Positions 36,227 through 46,615 of a stretch of DNA of 64,000 bases are shown here, one piece after another; the stretch's first letter is position 1, and the number at the start of each line of letters is the position of its first letter. The notes under the pieces are model-generated. The model searched no databases, was not told the DNA's origin, and saw only the letters and a list, made by a program, of their open reading frames with translations. Where the stretch lies: the NCBI RefSeq assembly GCF_947492715.1, contig NZ_CANLNS010000002.1:186001-250000 (forward strand). Reading direction: 5' to 3'. This DNA comes from an uncultured Psychroserpens sp. Lineage in GTDB: Bacteria > Bacteroidota > Bacteroidia > Flavobacteriales > Flavobacteriaceae. The position numbers and the translations under genes were made by a program.

Positions 36227-37471
36227 ATGAAACATTTAGTCACATTCGGTATCGTTTTTATCTTCAGTATTAATTCAATATTTAGTCAATCTCAACTTTG
36301 TGATTGCAAATCTGATTTAGATTTTTTAGTTGAAAAACTAAAAGGAATGCCCTCATATAAAAAACAAATTAAAGGGGATAAACTCATCAAATTTCAGAAT
36401 ACTTATAATGATTTATCTCAAAAAATGGTATTTCCAATTTCAATAGCCGATTGCTTTAGTCTGCTTAACCAACAACTTATGGTTATCACAGATTATCATG
36501 CAAGTGTTAGAGCTAAGGCTACTTATTTATCGGAAGACGATTATTATGATGAGCAAAGACAACAAGCCTTTCAAAATACCGAAGCTTTTAAAAATCATCC
36601 TAAATTTTCAATGGATTTAGCACAATTAGAATCCAATTTAAAAGTCAAATCAAACGATGACATCGAAGGAATTTACAATTATGGTTCACAACAAACGGTT
36701 GGTATAACTAAGATTAACGATAGTACCATTGTTGGTGTTGTCTTAACTAGCACGATTAAAATTTGGGAGCCTGGGCAAATAAAGTTCGTCGCTCAAAAAA
36801 ATCAATTTGGGAAATATGACATGTACACTTACCACAATAGAAGCAGACAATTACTTATGGTAAAAAATTTAACGCTTGAAAATGGGCGAATCTGGAGTTA
36901 TAAGAAAAAAGGTAATACCAATAATTATGAAACCGATATAAAGAACAAATCAAATTGGGATTTTAAGCAAATTAATGATGACGTTCAATATGTTTATTTT
37001 GGAAAATTCAGCAGTTCAAGTTCAGAAAACAAAAAGGCCTTTAGACGTTTTTATGAAAACCATAAAAATGGATTTACCGCAAAACACATAATTGTTGACT
37101 TAAGAAGTAATGGTGGCGGAAATAAAAAGCTGTCGGATCCTTTCTTAAAATTATTCAGAAAAAGCAAGGCTAAAATATATGTTATAACCAATTGCTATAC
37201 AGGAAGTAATGCAGAGCAGTTTGCACTAAAACTTAAGAAAATAAAAGGTGCCATTCATTTAGGTCAAACAACCTATGGTGTGCTGGCATATGGTATTAAT
37301 TATGGTACTAGTTATGACACACCATCTGGACATTTTAAGGTAACACCAACCGATATGAACTTTCACAAGTATTTTGAATATGAAGGTTTAGGTGTTACGC
37401 CAGATATTAAATTAGATTTTGATAGGGATTGGATAGAACAAACTTTGGAGATTATTGACGAAAACAACTAA
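36227..37471 (+). CDS. S41 family peptidase, exported
   Basis: A 414-residue protein with a signal peptide (ends SIFSQ). The C-terminal half is a tail-specific protease fold: IIVDLRSNGGGNKKLSDPF, the nucleophile Ser candidate in CYTGSNAEQFA, and LGQTTYGVLAYGINYG. There is no clear PDZ domain. It likely cleaves periplasmic or surface peptides. It follows the LytTR regulator and may be its target (inference); a terminator follows. Confidence 0.8.
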   Translation: MKHLVTFGIVFIFSINSIFSQSQLCDCKSDLDFLVEKLKGMPSYKKQIKGDKLIKFQNTYNDLSQKMVFPISIADCFSLLNQQLMVITDYHASVRAKATYLSEDDYYDEQRQQAFQNTEAFKNHPKFSMDLAQLESNLKVKSNDDIEGIYNYGSQQTVGITKINDSTIVGVVLTSTIKIWEPGQIKFVAQKNQFGKYDMYTYHNRSRQLLMVKNLTLENGRIWSYKKKGNTNNYETDIKNKSNWDFKQINDDVQYVYFGKFSSSSSENKKAFRRFYENHKNGFTAKHIIVDLRSNGGGNKKLSDPFLKLFRKSKAKIYVITNCYTGSNAEQFALKLKKIKGAIHLGQTTYGVLAYGINYGTSYDTPSGHFKVTPTDMNFHKYFEYEGLGVTPDIKLDFDRDWIEQTLEIIDENN

Positions 37472-37533
37472 CAACTTATTGCATTAACATGTTTCTAATA
37501 TGGGATTAAACTTTCTTTATCTTATCATTAGAT

Positions 37534-37575
37534 AAACTGCTACTAACTAGTATTTGGTAGCAGTTTTATTTATTA
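37534..37575 (+). terminator. Terminator after the S41 peptidase
   Basis: AAACTGCTAC (37534-37543) pairs with GTAGCAGTTT (37558-37567), followed by a T-rich tail. Confidence 0.75.
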
Positions 37576-37588
37576 TTCTAGCATTACA

Positions 37589-38371
37589 TTATTCAAACGT
37601 TACAGCATGTAACATCAATCCAGACGCAGGCGCTATAAAATCCATAACTTCTGTGCTTTCAGGTTTTAACGAGTTTTCAATGTAAGTCAAATCCACTTCT
37701 CCTCTACCTAATTTAATAAGTGTTCCCATCATCAAACGAATTTGGTTTCGTCCAAACCCCTTTCCTTTAACAATCAATGTATATGTGTGTTCTGGGAAAA
37801 AATTCGCAGTAAATAGCGTGTTTTCGACAAGCACACAACTATCAATCGTTCTTTCGTATAGCCCTTTATCTGTGGCTCTAAAACAATAAGGCTTAAAATT
37901 ATGTGTACCTTCAAAACATTTAGCACCTTGCTTCATGATTTCGATATCTAAATCATCAAGAATAGTCGTCATAATTGGAGCACAAAACGGATGACACTTC
38001 TTACCATAAGTAAACAAATACACATAGGTTTTAATTTTTGAATGCTGTATGATATTAAAACTGGCATCAACTTCTTCAATAGTCAAGGCTCTTAAATCTT
38101 GTGGAAGATTATGATTAAACAATTCTAAAAACGCTGTTTCATCTTCAATCTTTTCGTAGACAAAGAGTTCAAAAGCAGATTCGTTCGCAGATACCATGGC
38201 GTCTGTACGTCCAGAACCTAATGTTTTAAATGATGCGCCATCCAAAATAAAATTTAGCGTTCTATCAATCATCAAATGAATTGTTTTCAGCTTGGGCTGT
38301 TTCTGCCAACCATGAAACCGATAACCTAAGTATTGAATCTTTATTAAATAATAAAAGCGTTTATTGAACAT
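37589..38371 (-). CDS. truA: TruA-family tRNA pseudouridine synthase, divergent paralogue
   Basis: A 260-residue pseudouridine synthase I family protein. The catalytic Asp sits in LGSGRTDAMVSANESAF, where canonical TruA has GRTDAGVHA; the RNQIRLMMGTLIKLGRGEV segment replaces the usual HMVRN-type motif. The overall fold and length fit TruA (uridines 38-40 of the anticodon arm), but the altered motifs suggest a divergent paralogue, and the symbol is tentative. A second copy exists only as a remnant at 35175-35276. Confidence 0.75.
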   Translation of the reverse strand: MFNKRFYYLIKIQYLGYRFHGWQKQPKLKTIHLMIDRTLNFILDGASFKTLGSGRTDAMVSANESAFELFVYEKIEDETAFLELFNHNLPQDLRALTIEEVDASFNIIQHSKIKTYVYLFTYGKKCHPFCAPIMTTILDDLDIEIMKQGAKCFEGTHNFKPYCFRATDKGLYERTIDSCVLVENTLFTANFFPEHTYTLIVKGKGFGRNQIRLMMGTLIKLGRGEVDLTYIENSLKPESTEVMDFIAPASGLMLHAVTFE

Positions 38372-38493
38372 ATAAGCAAGAACGTTATTTTGTAAGTTTT
38401 TACAAAATTTTTGGAAGTATACTTACATCCATCACTATAATCGCGTAAAGGGAGTTTATGTTTTCTAAACTGTATCACTACAAGTTATAAAAT

Positions 38494-38524
38494 AAGCCGC
38501 TATAATCAATAATTATAGCAGCTT
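38494..38524 (-). terminator. Terminator after the T9SS-sorted protein gene
   Basis: AAGC-c-GCTATAAT (38494-38506) pairs with ATTATAGC-a-GCTT (38512-38524), one mismatch, 5-nt loop; on the minus strand a T-rich tail (ATTTTAT) follows. Confidence 0.65.
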
Positions 38525-38548
38525 AATAGATTGGTTGTTTTTATCTTT

Positions 38549-40291
38549 TTATTGAATGATCAATTTATGCCTTCGTATTTCGTTGTTAGTATTAATTAAC
38601 TCTAACATATAAATACCAGTACTTAATGCGCTTACATCGATACTATTTTGATTAGTAGCACTGTTTAGAGTATTTGAAAGTACCATACGACCATTCGTGT
38701 CATATAATTTACTTTTAGTTTCTTGTTGCAATTCGCCAGAAATAATAATTGTTTTATCTCTATTATTGCTATAGATATTTAAAATCTCTAAGGTCGACTG
38801 AGCAACATGAAGCACATCAGTGTCGAACCTAAGGAAAAAACGACCAGTACCAGATAAATCAGTAGTTGGTGTGTATATGAAATCATTGGTGTTTAACAGT
38901 GTAACTGTATTAGCAACTGTATCTTCCAAATAAATATCTATAGTATCTGGCATATCTGTTTCAGTAATGCTAATAGTGATTTCTTGTCCTTGGGTGACAG
39001 TAATACCTAATGGAACGGCAATATCATACATAGCATTAGGACCAAATGACTGAATCGCGAGATCCAGACCTGTGTCATTTTCAACTAAATGTGAATAAAT
39101 AGAAAATGAATATGGTCCACCATAAAGTGCGGCATCGTATCCAGGATCAAATCCACTTGAGGCATTACTATTAAAGTAAAAATCGGTACTGAAATTTGAA
39201 TTACCAGAACTCATCCTTAATTTTATATGTCCGTAATGAGGAGAAGATGGGGTTGCTTTTCCTGAGATAAAATCGTCAGATGTGCCAACACAACGCATCG
39301 ATGTTGTAAAGTCTATTAAACCCCCTCCTGATTTCGCTTTCACAAAAAAGGCTTGGCCGGGCGCGATGATTTCGGTTATTGCTGGAGAATCAATTGTTGC
39401 TTGATTCCAAACTGTCCAGCCGTCTGATGCATCTCCGTCATAACCATAAATTGCTCGATAGGATGCACCATCAAATTGTGATTTATTTAAGTTAAAAAAT
39501 GTATCAAAATCGAGGTAGGACGGATACGGATTACCAATCAAATTCCATCCATCACCAGAAGATGCATCTGAGATTGGAATACCTAATACATCATTAGTTT
39601 GTACTAATCCAGAAAAGGTTAATGTACTTCCATCAATTGTTGCTACTCGATATCCAATACCAGATTCAATTATTGTAGTGGCGTTATTGATGACATCATA
39701 GTTTTGATAAACTCCAGTTGCTGTATTATATGGAGCAAAAGCCCTTAAAAATCCAGATGCAGCTAGATCATCAACATTAACTAAAGCGAAATCTTCAAAC
39801 AACTGATTGGCAACTGGAGACGAAATCAAATCATTAGTCCCAATTTCTGAGGCATACCGATGGTAATTAACAGTGCCAACAATTGTTCCGTCAGCGATTA
39901 AACTGGAAAACATTAGAGATGTAGAGTTTAAATCAATAACTGATGACGTTAGGGTTGCACCAGCATCAATACTAATTGCTGCTCCAGGATTAACTACTAA
40001 GTTATCACAAACTGTGTTAGCGGAAATATTTACAGTTCCTGATTCTATAATAATAGTATCAATTGAAGTCGCTGTTCCTATTGGACTACTGGGAAGCCAA
40101 CCATCATCGTAGGTATAAGTAATTGGCAATAATCGTTTTAAGCGTTCGTCTCCATCAGAAGGGTTTAGATGGTTAGTTTGTTGGAGTGTGTTTTGTTTTT
40201 GGATGTTAAATCCAAATTTTTCTTGTGCACTTGAAAATTTGTAGACACACAAAAAAAATAAAAAAACTAAAGTAGGTGTAAAGTTTTTCAT
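38549..40291 (-). CDS. T9SS type A sorting domain-containing secreted protein
   Basis: A 580-residue secreted protein. A signal peptide (first ~22 residues, ending SSAQ) leads into a beta-rich, Ser/Thr/Asn/Asp-rich body with no catalytic motif. A C-terminal type A sorting domain follows (LEILNIYSNNRDKTIIIS ... STGIYMLELINTNNEIRRHKLIIQ). It is presumably moved over the outer membrane by T9SS, whose regulator gene porX lies at the window end. Function is otherwise unknown; it resembles surface or adhesin-like proteins. Confidence 0.85.
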   Translation of the reverse strand: MKNFTPTLVFLFFLCVYKFSSAQEKFGFNIQKQNTLQQTNHLNPSDGDERLKRLLPITYTYDDGWLPSSPIGTATSIDTIIIESGTVNISANTVCDNLVVNPGAAISIDAGATLTSSVIDLNSTSLMFSSLIADGTIVGTVNYHRYASEIGTNDLISSPVANQLFEDFALVNVDDLAASGFLRAFAPYNTATGVYQNYDVINNATTIIESGIGYRVATIDGSTLTFSGLVQTNDVLGIPISDASSGDGWNLIGNPYPSYLDFDTFFNLNKSQFDGASYRAIYGYDGDASDGWTVWNQATIDSPAITEIIAPGQAFFVKAKSGGGLIDFTTSMRCVGTSDDFISGKATPSSPHYGHIKLRMSSGNSNFSTDFYFNSNASSGFDPGYDAALYGGPYSFSIYSHLVENDTGLDLAIQSFGPNAMYDIAVPLGITVTQGQEITISITETDMPDTIDIYLEDTVANTVTLLNTNDFIYTPTTDLSGTGRFFLRFDTDVLHVAQSTLEILNIYSNNRDKTIIISGELQQETKSKLYDTNGRMVLSNTLNSATNQNSIDVSALSTGIYMLELINTNNEIRRHKLIIQ

Positions 40292-40435
40292 AAGATTTGG
40301 TTGTTAATTTTGTTAAACTAATTTTTGTTTATTTAAGTTAACAAAACCACCAAAAAAAATCGATGAAATTTAATATTATTCGATGAAAAAAAATAATAAT
40401 CGATTATCTGCTAAAATACCCGACAAAAGACATAA

Positions 40436-41035
40436 TTACTTTGTATTTCTTTGTTCTAAAATTGACATTACATTGTTAATATTAAAGCCTTTAGCCTGTA
40501 ATAGAATTAAATAATGAAATAACAAATCGGCACTTTCATTCAAAAATAAATCATCATTATTGTCTTTGGCTTCAATCACAACTTCAACGGCTTCCTCTCC
40601 TACTTTTTGTGCAATTTTATTGATACCTTCAGAAAATAATGAAGCCACATAGGATGTGTCGTCAGAGGCATTTTGTTTTCTATCAGAAATTATAGATTCT
40701 AATTTTGATAAAAAACTATAATCCTGATTATTGTCTTCAGCCCAGCATGTATCTGTACCTTTGTGACAGGTTGGTCCATTTGGATTAACTTTAATTAAAA
40801 GTGTATCACCATCGCAATCAAGTTTAATATCTACAAGATTTAGACTATTTCCACTGTCTTCTCCTTTAGTCCATAAACGTTGTTTTGTTCTGCTAAAAAA
40901 TGTTACCAGTTTCGATTCTAATGTTTTATTTAATGCTTCCTCATTCATATACCCCATCATCAGTACGTTGCGTGTTGTAGCATCTTGTATAATGGCAGGT
41001 ACGAGTCCGTTATTTTTGTTATAATCTATTTTCAT
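40436..41035 (-). CDS. hisIE: Bifunctional phosphoribosyl-AMP cyclohydrolase / phosphoribosyl-ATP pyrophosphatase
   Basis: A 199-residue fusion. The N-terminal HisI part carries the zinc-binding KLDCDGDTLLIKV and THKGTDTCW-like segment (PTCHKGTDTCW); the C-terminal HisE part has the pyrophosphatase helices GEEAVEVVIEAK and NESADLLFHYLILL. It performs steps 2 and 3 of histidine synthesis. Last gene of the his operon, 47 bp after hisF. Confidence 0.96.
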   Translation of the reverse strand: MKIDYNKNNGLVPAIIQDATTRNVLMMGYMNEEALNKTLESKLVTFFSRTKQRLWTKGEDSGNSLNLVDIKLDCDGDTLLIKVNPNGPTCHKGTDTCWAEDNNQDYSFLSKLESIISDRKQNASDDTSYVASLFSEGINKIAQKVGEEAVEVVIEAKDNNDDLFLNESADLLFHYLILLQAKGFNINNVMSILEQRNTK

Positions 41036-41082
41036 TGTCTTACAATCAGTTATTAATGTTAAGTCTATATGGTATTATGCTT

Positions 41083-41838
41083 TTATAGTCGTACTGGAAT
41101 TTGATTCTTATTCAATTCTTTTTTTAAATCCGAAATTGAGATTTCACCAAAATGAAATACGCTCGCTGCCAATGCTGCATCTGCATGTCCTATTTTAAAA
41201 GCATCTACAAAATGTTCAGTACTCCCCGCACCTCCAGAAGCAATAATTGGAATATTAACCAGCTTAGAAAGTTGAGCTAAAGCTGGATTTGCAAAACCTA
41301 ATTTGGTGCCATCATTGTTCATAGACGTAAATAATATTTCACCTGCTCCGCGATACGCCACTTCTTTAGCCCAATCAAATAAATTAATGGTAGTTGGAAT
41401 CGTTCCTCCAGCCAAATGCACCATCCATTCACCATCTACTTGCTTGGCATCTATAGCTACCACTACGCACTGACTTCCAAATTTGCTAGACAATTCATTT
41501 ATTAAATTAGGAGATGTCACTGCACTAGAATTAATTGAGATTTTATCTGCGCCACAATGCAGAAGTTGTGCAACATCTTCTACAGATGAAATACCGCCAC
41601 CAACCGTAAAAGGGATATTAATCTGCTCGGCTACTTTTAGAACCATATCGCGCATTGTTTTTCGCTCTTCTATGGTTGCCGAAATATCTAAAAACACAAG
41701 TTCATCTGCTCCAAAATGAGCATATTGCTTAGCCAATTCTACCGGATCACCAGCATCACGTAAGCCTTTAAAATTTATGCCCTTAACTGTTCTGCCGTTT
41801 TTAATATCAAGGCATGGGATAATTCGTTTTCTTAGCAT
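41083..41838 (-). CDS. hisF: Imidazole glycerol phosphate synthase cyclase subunit
   Basis: A 251-residue TIM-barrel protein. Catalytic acids are visible in [13 protein letters not shown] (Asp11) and VVVAIDAKQ (Asp130), with phosphate-binding GGGISS and SGGAGS loops. With HisH it makes imidazole glycerol phosphate and AICAR. It begins 2 bp after the hisA stop. Confidence 0.97.
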   Translation of the reverse strand: MLRKRIIPCLDIKNGRTVKGINFKGLRDAGDPVELAKQYAHFGADELVFLDISATIEERKTMRDMVLKVAEQINIPFTVGGGISSVEDVAQLLHCGADKISINSSAVTSPNLINELSSKFGSQCVVVAIDAKQVDGEWMVHLAGGTIPTTINLFDWAKEVAYRGAGEILFTSMNNDGTKLGFANPALAQLSKLVNIPIIASGGAGSTEHFVDAFKIGHADAALAASVFHFGEISISDLKKELNKNQIPVRL

Positions 41839-41840
41839 CT

Positions 41841-42587
41841 TTATAAATGTGTTTCTAAATCTCTTAGCAAAATATGTCCTTCATAAATCGCTTTACCAAT
41901 AATAGCAGCTTCACAGCCTAAATCCTCTAAAGCATTCAAATCTGAAATTGAAGTTACACCTCCAGAAGCAATTAATTTTACGTTTTTAGAAGACCTTGTG
42001 CTATCCATTTTTGCTTCTCCCTGATTTAAAATACGTCTGTAAAGATCAAATGAAGGCCCATCAAGCATTCCATCTTTGGCTATATCTGTACAAATAATAT
42101 AGTCAATGCCCTCTTTTACATAGTTATTAATAAACGGGATAACATTTTGATTACTGGATTCGGTCCAGCCACTAACCGCTATGTTTTCGTTCATGCAATC
42201 GGCTCCTAAAATAATTCTGGTACTTCCATATTTAGAAATCCATCCCTTAAAGAGTTCAGGGTTTTTAATGGCAATACTGCCTCCAGTAATTTGTCTAGCA
42301 CCCGAATTAAATGCAATGTGCAAATCCTCGTTAGTTTTTAAACCACCACCAAAATCAATTTTCAGTTTTGTTTTAGACGCTATCTGTTCTAAAATTTTAT
42401 AGTTTACAATATGACTGGCTTTGGCGCCATCTAGATCTACTAAATGTAAATACTGAATTCCATAAGACTCAAACTCTTTGGCAACCTCAAGCGGGTTTTC
42501 ATTATAAATCTTTTTAGACTGGTAATCGCCTTTAGTGAGGCGTACACATTTACCATCTATGATATCAATTGCTGGTATAATTCTCAT
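41841..42587 (-). CDS. hisA: HisA isomerase (ProFAR isomerase)
   Basis: A 248-residue TIM-barrel isomerase, 1-(5-phosphoribosyl)-5-[(5-phosphoribosylamino)methylideneamino]imidazole-4-carboxamide isomerase. [14 protein letters not shown] holds the catalytic Asp; [14 protein letters not shown] contains the second. GGGLKTNED and SGGVTS bind the phosphates. It overlaps hisH by 4 bp. Confidence 0.97.
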   Translation of the reverse strand: MRIIPAIDIIDGKCVRLTKGDYQSKKIYNENPLEVAKEFESYGIQYLHLVDLDGAKASHIVNYKILEQIASKTKLKIDFGGGLKTNEDLHIAFNSGARQITGGSIAIKNPELFKGWISKYGSTRIILGADCMNENIAVSGWTESSNQNVIPFINNYVKEGIDYIICTDIAKDGMLDGPSFDLYRRILNQGEAKMDSTRSSKNVKLIASGGVTSISDLNALEDLGCEAAIIGKAIYEGHILLRDLETHL

Positions 42588-43165
42588 AATTCTAAAAAGT
42601 TTTTTAATAATTGTTCTCCTGCTAAACTGCTTTTCTCTGGGTGAAATTGCACACCATAAAAATTATCTTTTCTTAAAGCCGATGCATAATTCATCCCATA
42701 GGTAGAAGTTGCAATGCATTGATCATTCATTTCGGCATAGAAACTATGTATAAGGTACATAAATTCATGTTCTCTAATATTCCTAAACAAATCCGACTTT
42801 AAATTATCAATAGTATTCCAACCCATTTGAGGTACTTTCACATCATTAGAAAAACGTTTCACGTTCACATCAAAAATTCCCATTCCATCAGTATATCCTT
42901 CTTCAGATGCATTACACATTAATTGCATCCCTAAGCAAATTCCCAACACAGGTTGTTTTAATTGAGGAATTAATGTATCTAAACCGCTTTGCTCAAGCAT
43001 TGCCATAGCAGAACTCGCTTCTCCTACACCAGGAAAAATAACTCTATCTGCTTTGGTTATACATTCGACATGATTAGAAAGTTTCGCATCAATACCAAGT
43101 CTCTTAAAAGCAAACTGAATGCTTTTTATATTACCTGCTCCATAATCGACAATCACTACATTCAT
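42584..43165 (-). CDS. hisH: Imidazole glycerol phosphate synthase glutaminase subunit
   Basis: A 193-residue class I glutamine amidotransferase. Cys in [11 protein letters not shown], and His/Glu in [10 protein letters not shown], complete the triad. It supplies ammonia to HisF. Overlaps hisB by 1 bp and hisA by 4 bp. Confidence 0.97.
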   Translation of the reverse strand: MNVVIVDYGAGNIKSIQFAFKRLGIDAKLSNHVECITKADRVIFPGVGEASSAMAMLEQSGLDTLIPQLKQPVLGICLGMQLMCNASEEGYTDGMGIFDVNVKRFSNDVKVPQMGWNTIDNLKSDLFRNIREHEFMYLIHSFYAEMNDQCIATSTYGMNYASALRKDNFYGVQFHPEKSSLAGEQLLKNFLEL

Positions 43166-44298
43166 TATAATACTCCTTTTGTTGATGGTAAGATCATTCG
43201 GTCTATATCACGTTTAACTGCCATTTTAATTGCTTTCGCAAACGCCTTAAAAATTGCTTCAATCTTATGGTGTTCATTGGTGCCTTCTGCTTTAACATTC
43301 AAGTTACATTTCGCACCATCAGTAAATGATTTAAAAAAGTGAAAGAACATTTCGGTTGGCATTTTTCCAATCATTTCACGATTAAACTCGGCCTCCCAAA
43401 CCAACCAGTTTCTACCTCCAAAATCAATCGCTACTTGAGCCAAACAATCGTCCATTGGTAATGTAAATCCGTAACGTTCTATTCCAAGTTTATTACCTAG
43501 TGTTGCAGCAAACACCTCGCCTAATGCAATGGCAGTATCTTCTATGGTATGGTGTTCGTCAACATCTAAGTCACCTGTAACATCAATAGCCAAATCCAAT
43601 TGACCATGACGCGCTATTTGATCGAGCATATGATCAAAAAATGCAATTCCAGTAGATACATTACTTTGTCCATTTCCATCTAAATTCAAATCAATCTTAA
43701 TCATTGTTTCATTAGTATTCCTTATAATAGAACCTGTTCTATCTTCTGTTTTTAGAAAATTATATATCGCTTCCCAATCGTTACTTTCCAAAGCAATAAA
43801 TTCATTTAGAATTTCATGTTTAACGGTTATTTCATTGGTTCCCAAATTGGTATCATCATTAATATAAATCCCTTTTGCACCTAAGTTCTTAGCCAGCTCA
43901 ACATCGGTCAAACGATCGCCAATTACAAAAGAATTGGTTAAATCATAATCTGATGAAAAATACTTAGTTAATAAACCAGTATTAGGTTTCCGTGTTGGCG
44001 CATTATCATTGGCAAATGTGCGATCAATATATTGTTCCTTAAACTCAATGCCTTCTGCTTTAAATGAGTTTATCACAAAATTATGTACTGGCCAAAATGT
44101 ATCTTCAGGATATACAGAAGTACCTAATCCATCCTGATTGGTAATCATAACAATATCAAAGTTTAATTCTTTAGCAATTTTCCCTAAGTATTGAAATACT
44201 TTTGGATAGAACTCAAGTTTATCAAATGAATCTATTTGTTCATCTGATGGTTCTTTAATAATGGTTCCGTCTCTATCTATAAATAATACACGTTTCAT
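43165..44298 (-). CDS. hisB: Bifunctional histidinol-phosphatase / imidazoleglycerol-phosphate dehydratase
   Basis: A 377-residue fusion, the HisNB arrangement. The N-terminal ~165 residues are a HAD phosphatase ([12 protein letters not shown] with the catalytic Asp pair, then [12 protein letters not shown]). The C-terminal part is the dehydratase with [13 protein letters not shown] and [15 protein letters not shown] metal motifs. It performs steps 6 and 8 of histidine synthesis. Overlaps hisC by 4 bp. Confidence 0.97.
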   Translation of the reverse strand: MKRVLFIDRDGTIIKEPSDEQIDSFDKLEFYPKVFQYLGKIAKELNFDIVMITNQDGLGTSVYPEDTFWPVHNFVINSFKAEGIEFKEQYIDRTFANDNAPTRKPNTGLLTKYFSSDYDLTNSFVIGDRLTDVELAKNLGAKGIYINDDTNLGTNEITVKHEILNEFIALESNDWEAIYNFLKTEDRTGSIIRNTNETMIKIDLNLDGNGQSNVSTGIAFFDHMLDQIARHGQLDLAIDVTGDLDVDEHHTIEDTAIALGEVFAATLGNKLGIERYGFTLPMDDCLAQVAIDFGGRNWLVWEAEFNREMIGKMPTEMFFHFFKSFTDGAKCNLNVKAEGTNEHHKIEAIFKAFAKAIKMAVKRDIDRMILPSTKGVL

Positions 44299-45335
44299 TG
44301 GATTTGTTTTAAAATTGAAATTAGTTTAGAATTTTCCATTTCCGAACCTATAGTTAGTCGCAGGCAATTGTAGCAACCAGGCAAGTTCGTTCTATTTCTT
44401 ACCACAATACCATTAGCAATAAGTTGATTGTATCGCTTGGTTGCATCATCGACTTTTACTAAAATGAAATTAGCATCAGAGGGATACACAACATCAACAA
44501 ATGTGATATGCTCTAAAACTTGCAACAATCGACTTCGTTGGTTTAAAATTTCCTTAATTTCTAAGGACAAGCGCTTTTGATCCAGTAAACACTCTAATGC
44601 CTTTTGCTGAGTTAGTTTATTAATATTATATGGTGGTTTTATTTTATTAATTACAGAAATGATATAAGACGACGCATAGCAAATACCCAATCTAATCCCA
44701 GCCAAACCATAAGCCTTAGACAAGGTTTGAATCACTATCAAATTTGGAAATTCATCTAAGCGATTCGACCAACTCTTTTTTTCTGTAAAGTCTATATATG
44801 CTTCATCGATAACAACTATACCTTCAAAATCACGCAATACTCTTTCTATAGATTTTGAAGTAAAACTATTTGCTGTTGGGTTATTTGGAGTACACAGAAA
44901 GATCAACTTTGTACGAGAATTTATAGCATTCAAAATAGCGTTAATGTTTGGCTGAAACTGATCATTTAACGGAACTTTTAATAGTTCAATGGCGTTCATA
45001 TTTGCTAAGACTTCGTACATGCCATATGTTGGAGGTAGTGTTATAACATTGTCTGTATTTGGTTCGCAAAACACTCTAAATATTAAATCTAAAACTTCAT
45101 CACTCCCATTTCCTAAAAGCATACATTCTGAAGGGATATTTTTAATATCAGATAACGTACTTTTTAATTCAGATTGTTGTGGGTCTGGGTAACGATTAAC
45201 GCCATTGTCAAATGGATTTTCGTTGGCATCCAAAAAAACAAGGTCATCTGAAGTACTTTTATATTCATCTCTAGCCGAAGCATAGGGTTTTATAATTTTA
45301 ATATTAGCTCTTATTAAGTTATCTATTGGTTTCAT
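44295..45335 (-). CDS. hisC: Histidinol-phosphate aminotransferase
   Basis: A 346-residue fold-type I PLP enzyme. The PLP lysine is in [32 protein letters not shown] and IDEAYIDF are typical of HisC. I start at ATG 45335, which overlaps the hisD stop by 4 bp; the frame is open further upstream, but that stretch overlaps hisD and is not protein-like for this family. Confidence 0.96.
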   Translation of the reverse strand: MKPIDNLIRANIKIIKPYASARDEYKSTSDDLVFLDANENPFDNGVNRYPDPQQSELKSTLSDIKNIPSECMLLGNGSDEVLDLIFRVFCEPNTDNVITLPPTYGMYEVLANMNAIELLKVPLNDQFQPNINAILNAINSRTKLIFLCTPNNPTANSFTSKSIERVLRDFEGIVVIDEAYIDFTEKKSWSNRLDEFPNLIVIQTLSKAYGLAGIRLGICYASSYIISVINKIKPPYNINKLTQQKALECLLDQKRLSLEIKEILNQRSRLLQVLEHITFVDVVYPSDANFILVKVDDATKRYNQLIANGIVVRNRTNLPGCYNCLRLTIGSEMENSKLISILKQIQ

Positions 45336-46615
45336 TTCAAATCGTTTAATCTTATGGATACTGCATTTTTGTGGGCTTGTAAACCTTCGGCATCTGCCAT
45401 AAGTTCTATAGTATTTCCAATGTTTATAATTCCTTCTTTTGATATTTTCTGAAACGTTATGCTTTTTGTAAAGCTGTCTAAATTTACTCCAGAATAAGCT
45501 TTGCAAAATCCATTGGTTGGCAGTGTATGATTTGTTCCTGAAGCATAATCTCCTGCACTTTCAGGTGTGTAGTTTCCTATAAATACTGAACCAGCATTTT
45601 CAATATTTTCAATAAAGAAATCCTCATCTTTTGTACAGATAATAAAATGTTCTGGAGCATATTCATTAATAATATCCAAAGCAATGTCATTGGTTTCAAC
45701 CCAAATAAATTTCGAATTATTGATAGCTTTCTGAGCTATGTCAAACCTTGGAAGAAGAGTGATTTGCTTCGATATTTCAAACTGAACTTTTGCTATAAAA
45801 CCTTTTGAAGTGGAAATGAGAATAACTTGACTATCTGGACCATGCTCTGCCTGACTTAATAAATCTGAGGCCACATAATTAGCTTTAGCTGTATCATCTG
45901 CCACAACTAATAATTCGCTTGGTCCTGCCGGCATATCAATAGCCACTCCGTATTTGGTTGCTAATTGTTTGGCAACGGTTACAAATTGATTCCCTGGACC
46001 AAAAATCTTATAAACCTTTGGAATTTCTTTGGTACCAAATGTTAAGCCTGCAATCGCTTGAATTCCTCCAACCTTAATAATTTTAGTAACACCACAAAGC
46101 TGCGCCGCATACAAAATTTCATTAGCTATTTTTCCCTCGGCATTTGGAGGTGAACATAAAACAACCTCCTTACAACCAGCGATTTGAGCAGGTATTGCTA
46201 GCATTAAAACCGTAGAAAACAATGGTGCCGTTCCACTAGGAATATAAAGACCAATTTTTTGAATAGCTCGTTTCTCTAACCAACAATCAACGCCCTTGGT
46301 TGTTTGTAATGCTACAGGACTAGTTACTTGTGCACTATGAAAAGAGGTGATATTGTCCTTAGCCGTTTTAATGGCTGCTTTTAAATCTTCATCTATATAT
46401 TCTGATGCAGTCATTATTTCATCTTTAGACACTATGGCTGTATTTAAAGTTGCTCCGTCAAATAATGCTGTATACTTTAATATAGCTGTATCACCATGCC
46501 GTTTTACATCATTAAAAATATTAACAACTGTACTCTCAATGTTATCGACTGTTTGGGTAGGACGTTCTAAAATCTTAGACCAATCTTCTCTATTTGGGTT
46601 TATTATCGTTTCCAT
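45332..46615 (-). CDS. hisD: Histidinol dehydrogenase
   Basis: A 427-residue enzyme of usual length. Segments GLYIPSGTAPLFSTVLMLAIPA, DMPAGPSELLVVADD, SQAEHGPDSQVIL (zinc/substrate) and YASGTNHTLPT are diagnostic. It oxidises histidinol to histidine in two NAD-linked steps. Overlaps hisG by 1 bp and hisC by 4 bp. Confidence 0.97.
   Translation of the reverse strand: METIINPNREDWSKILERPTQTVDNIESTVVNIFNDVKRHGDTAILKYTALFDGATLNTAIVSKDEIMTASEYIDEDLKAAIKTAKDNITSFHSAQVTSPVALQTTKGVDCWLEKRAIQKIGLYIPSGTAPLFSTVLMLAIPAQIAGCKEVVLCSPPNAEGKIANEILYAAQLCGVTKIIKVGGIQAIAGLTFGTKEIPKVYKIFGPGNQFVTVAKQLATKYGVAIDMPAGPSELLVVADDTAKANYVASDLLSQAEHGPDSQVILISTSKGFIAKVQFEISKQITLLPRFDIAQKAINNSKFIWVETNDIALDIINEYAPEHFIICTKDEDFFIENIENAGSVFIGNYTPESAGDYASGTNHTLPTNGFCKAYSGVNLDSFTKSITFQKISKEGIINIGNTIELMADAEGLQAHKNAVSIRLNDLK

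Noticed and set aside
45336-45506. N-terminal extension of hisC
   Set aside because: It lies inside hisD in another frame; ATG 45335 with a 4-bp overlap fits the operon.
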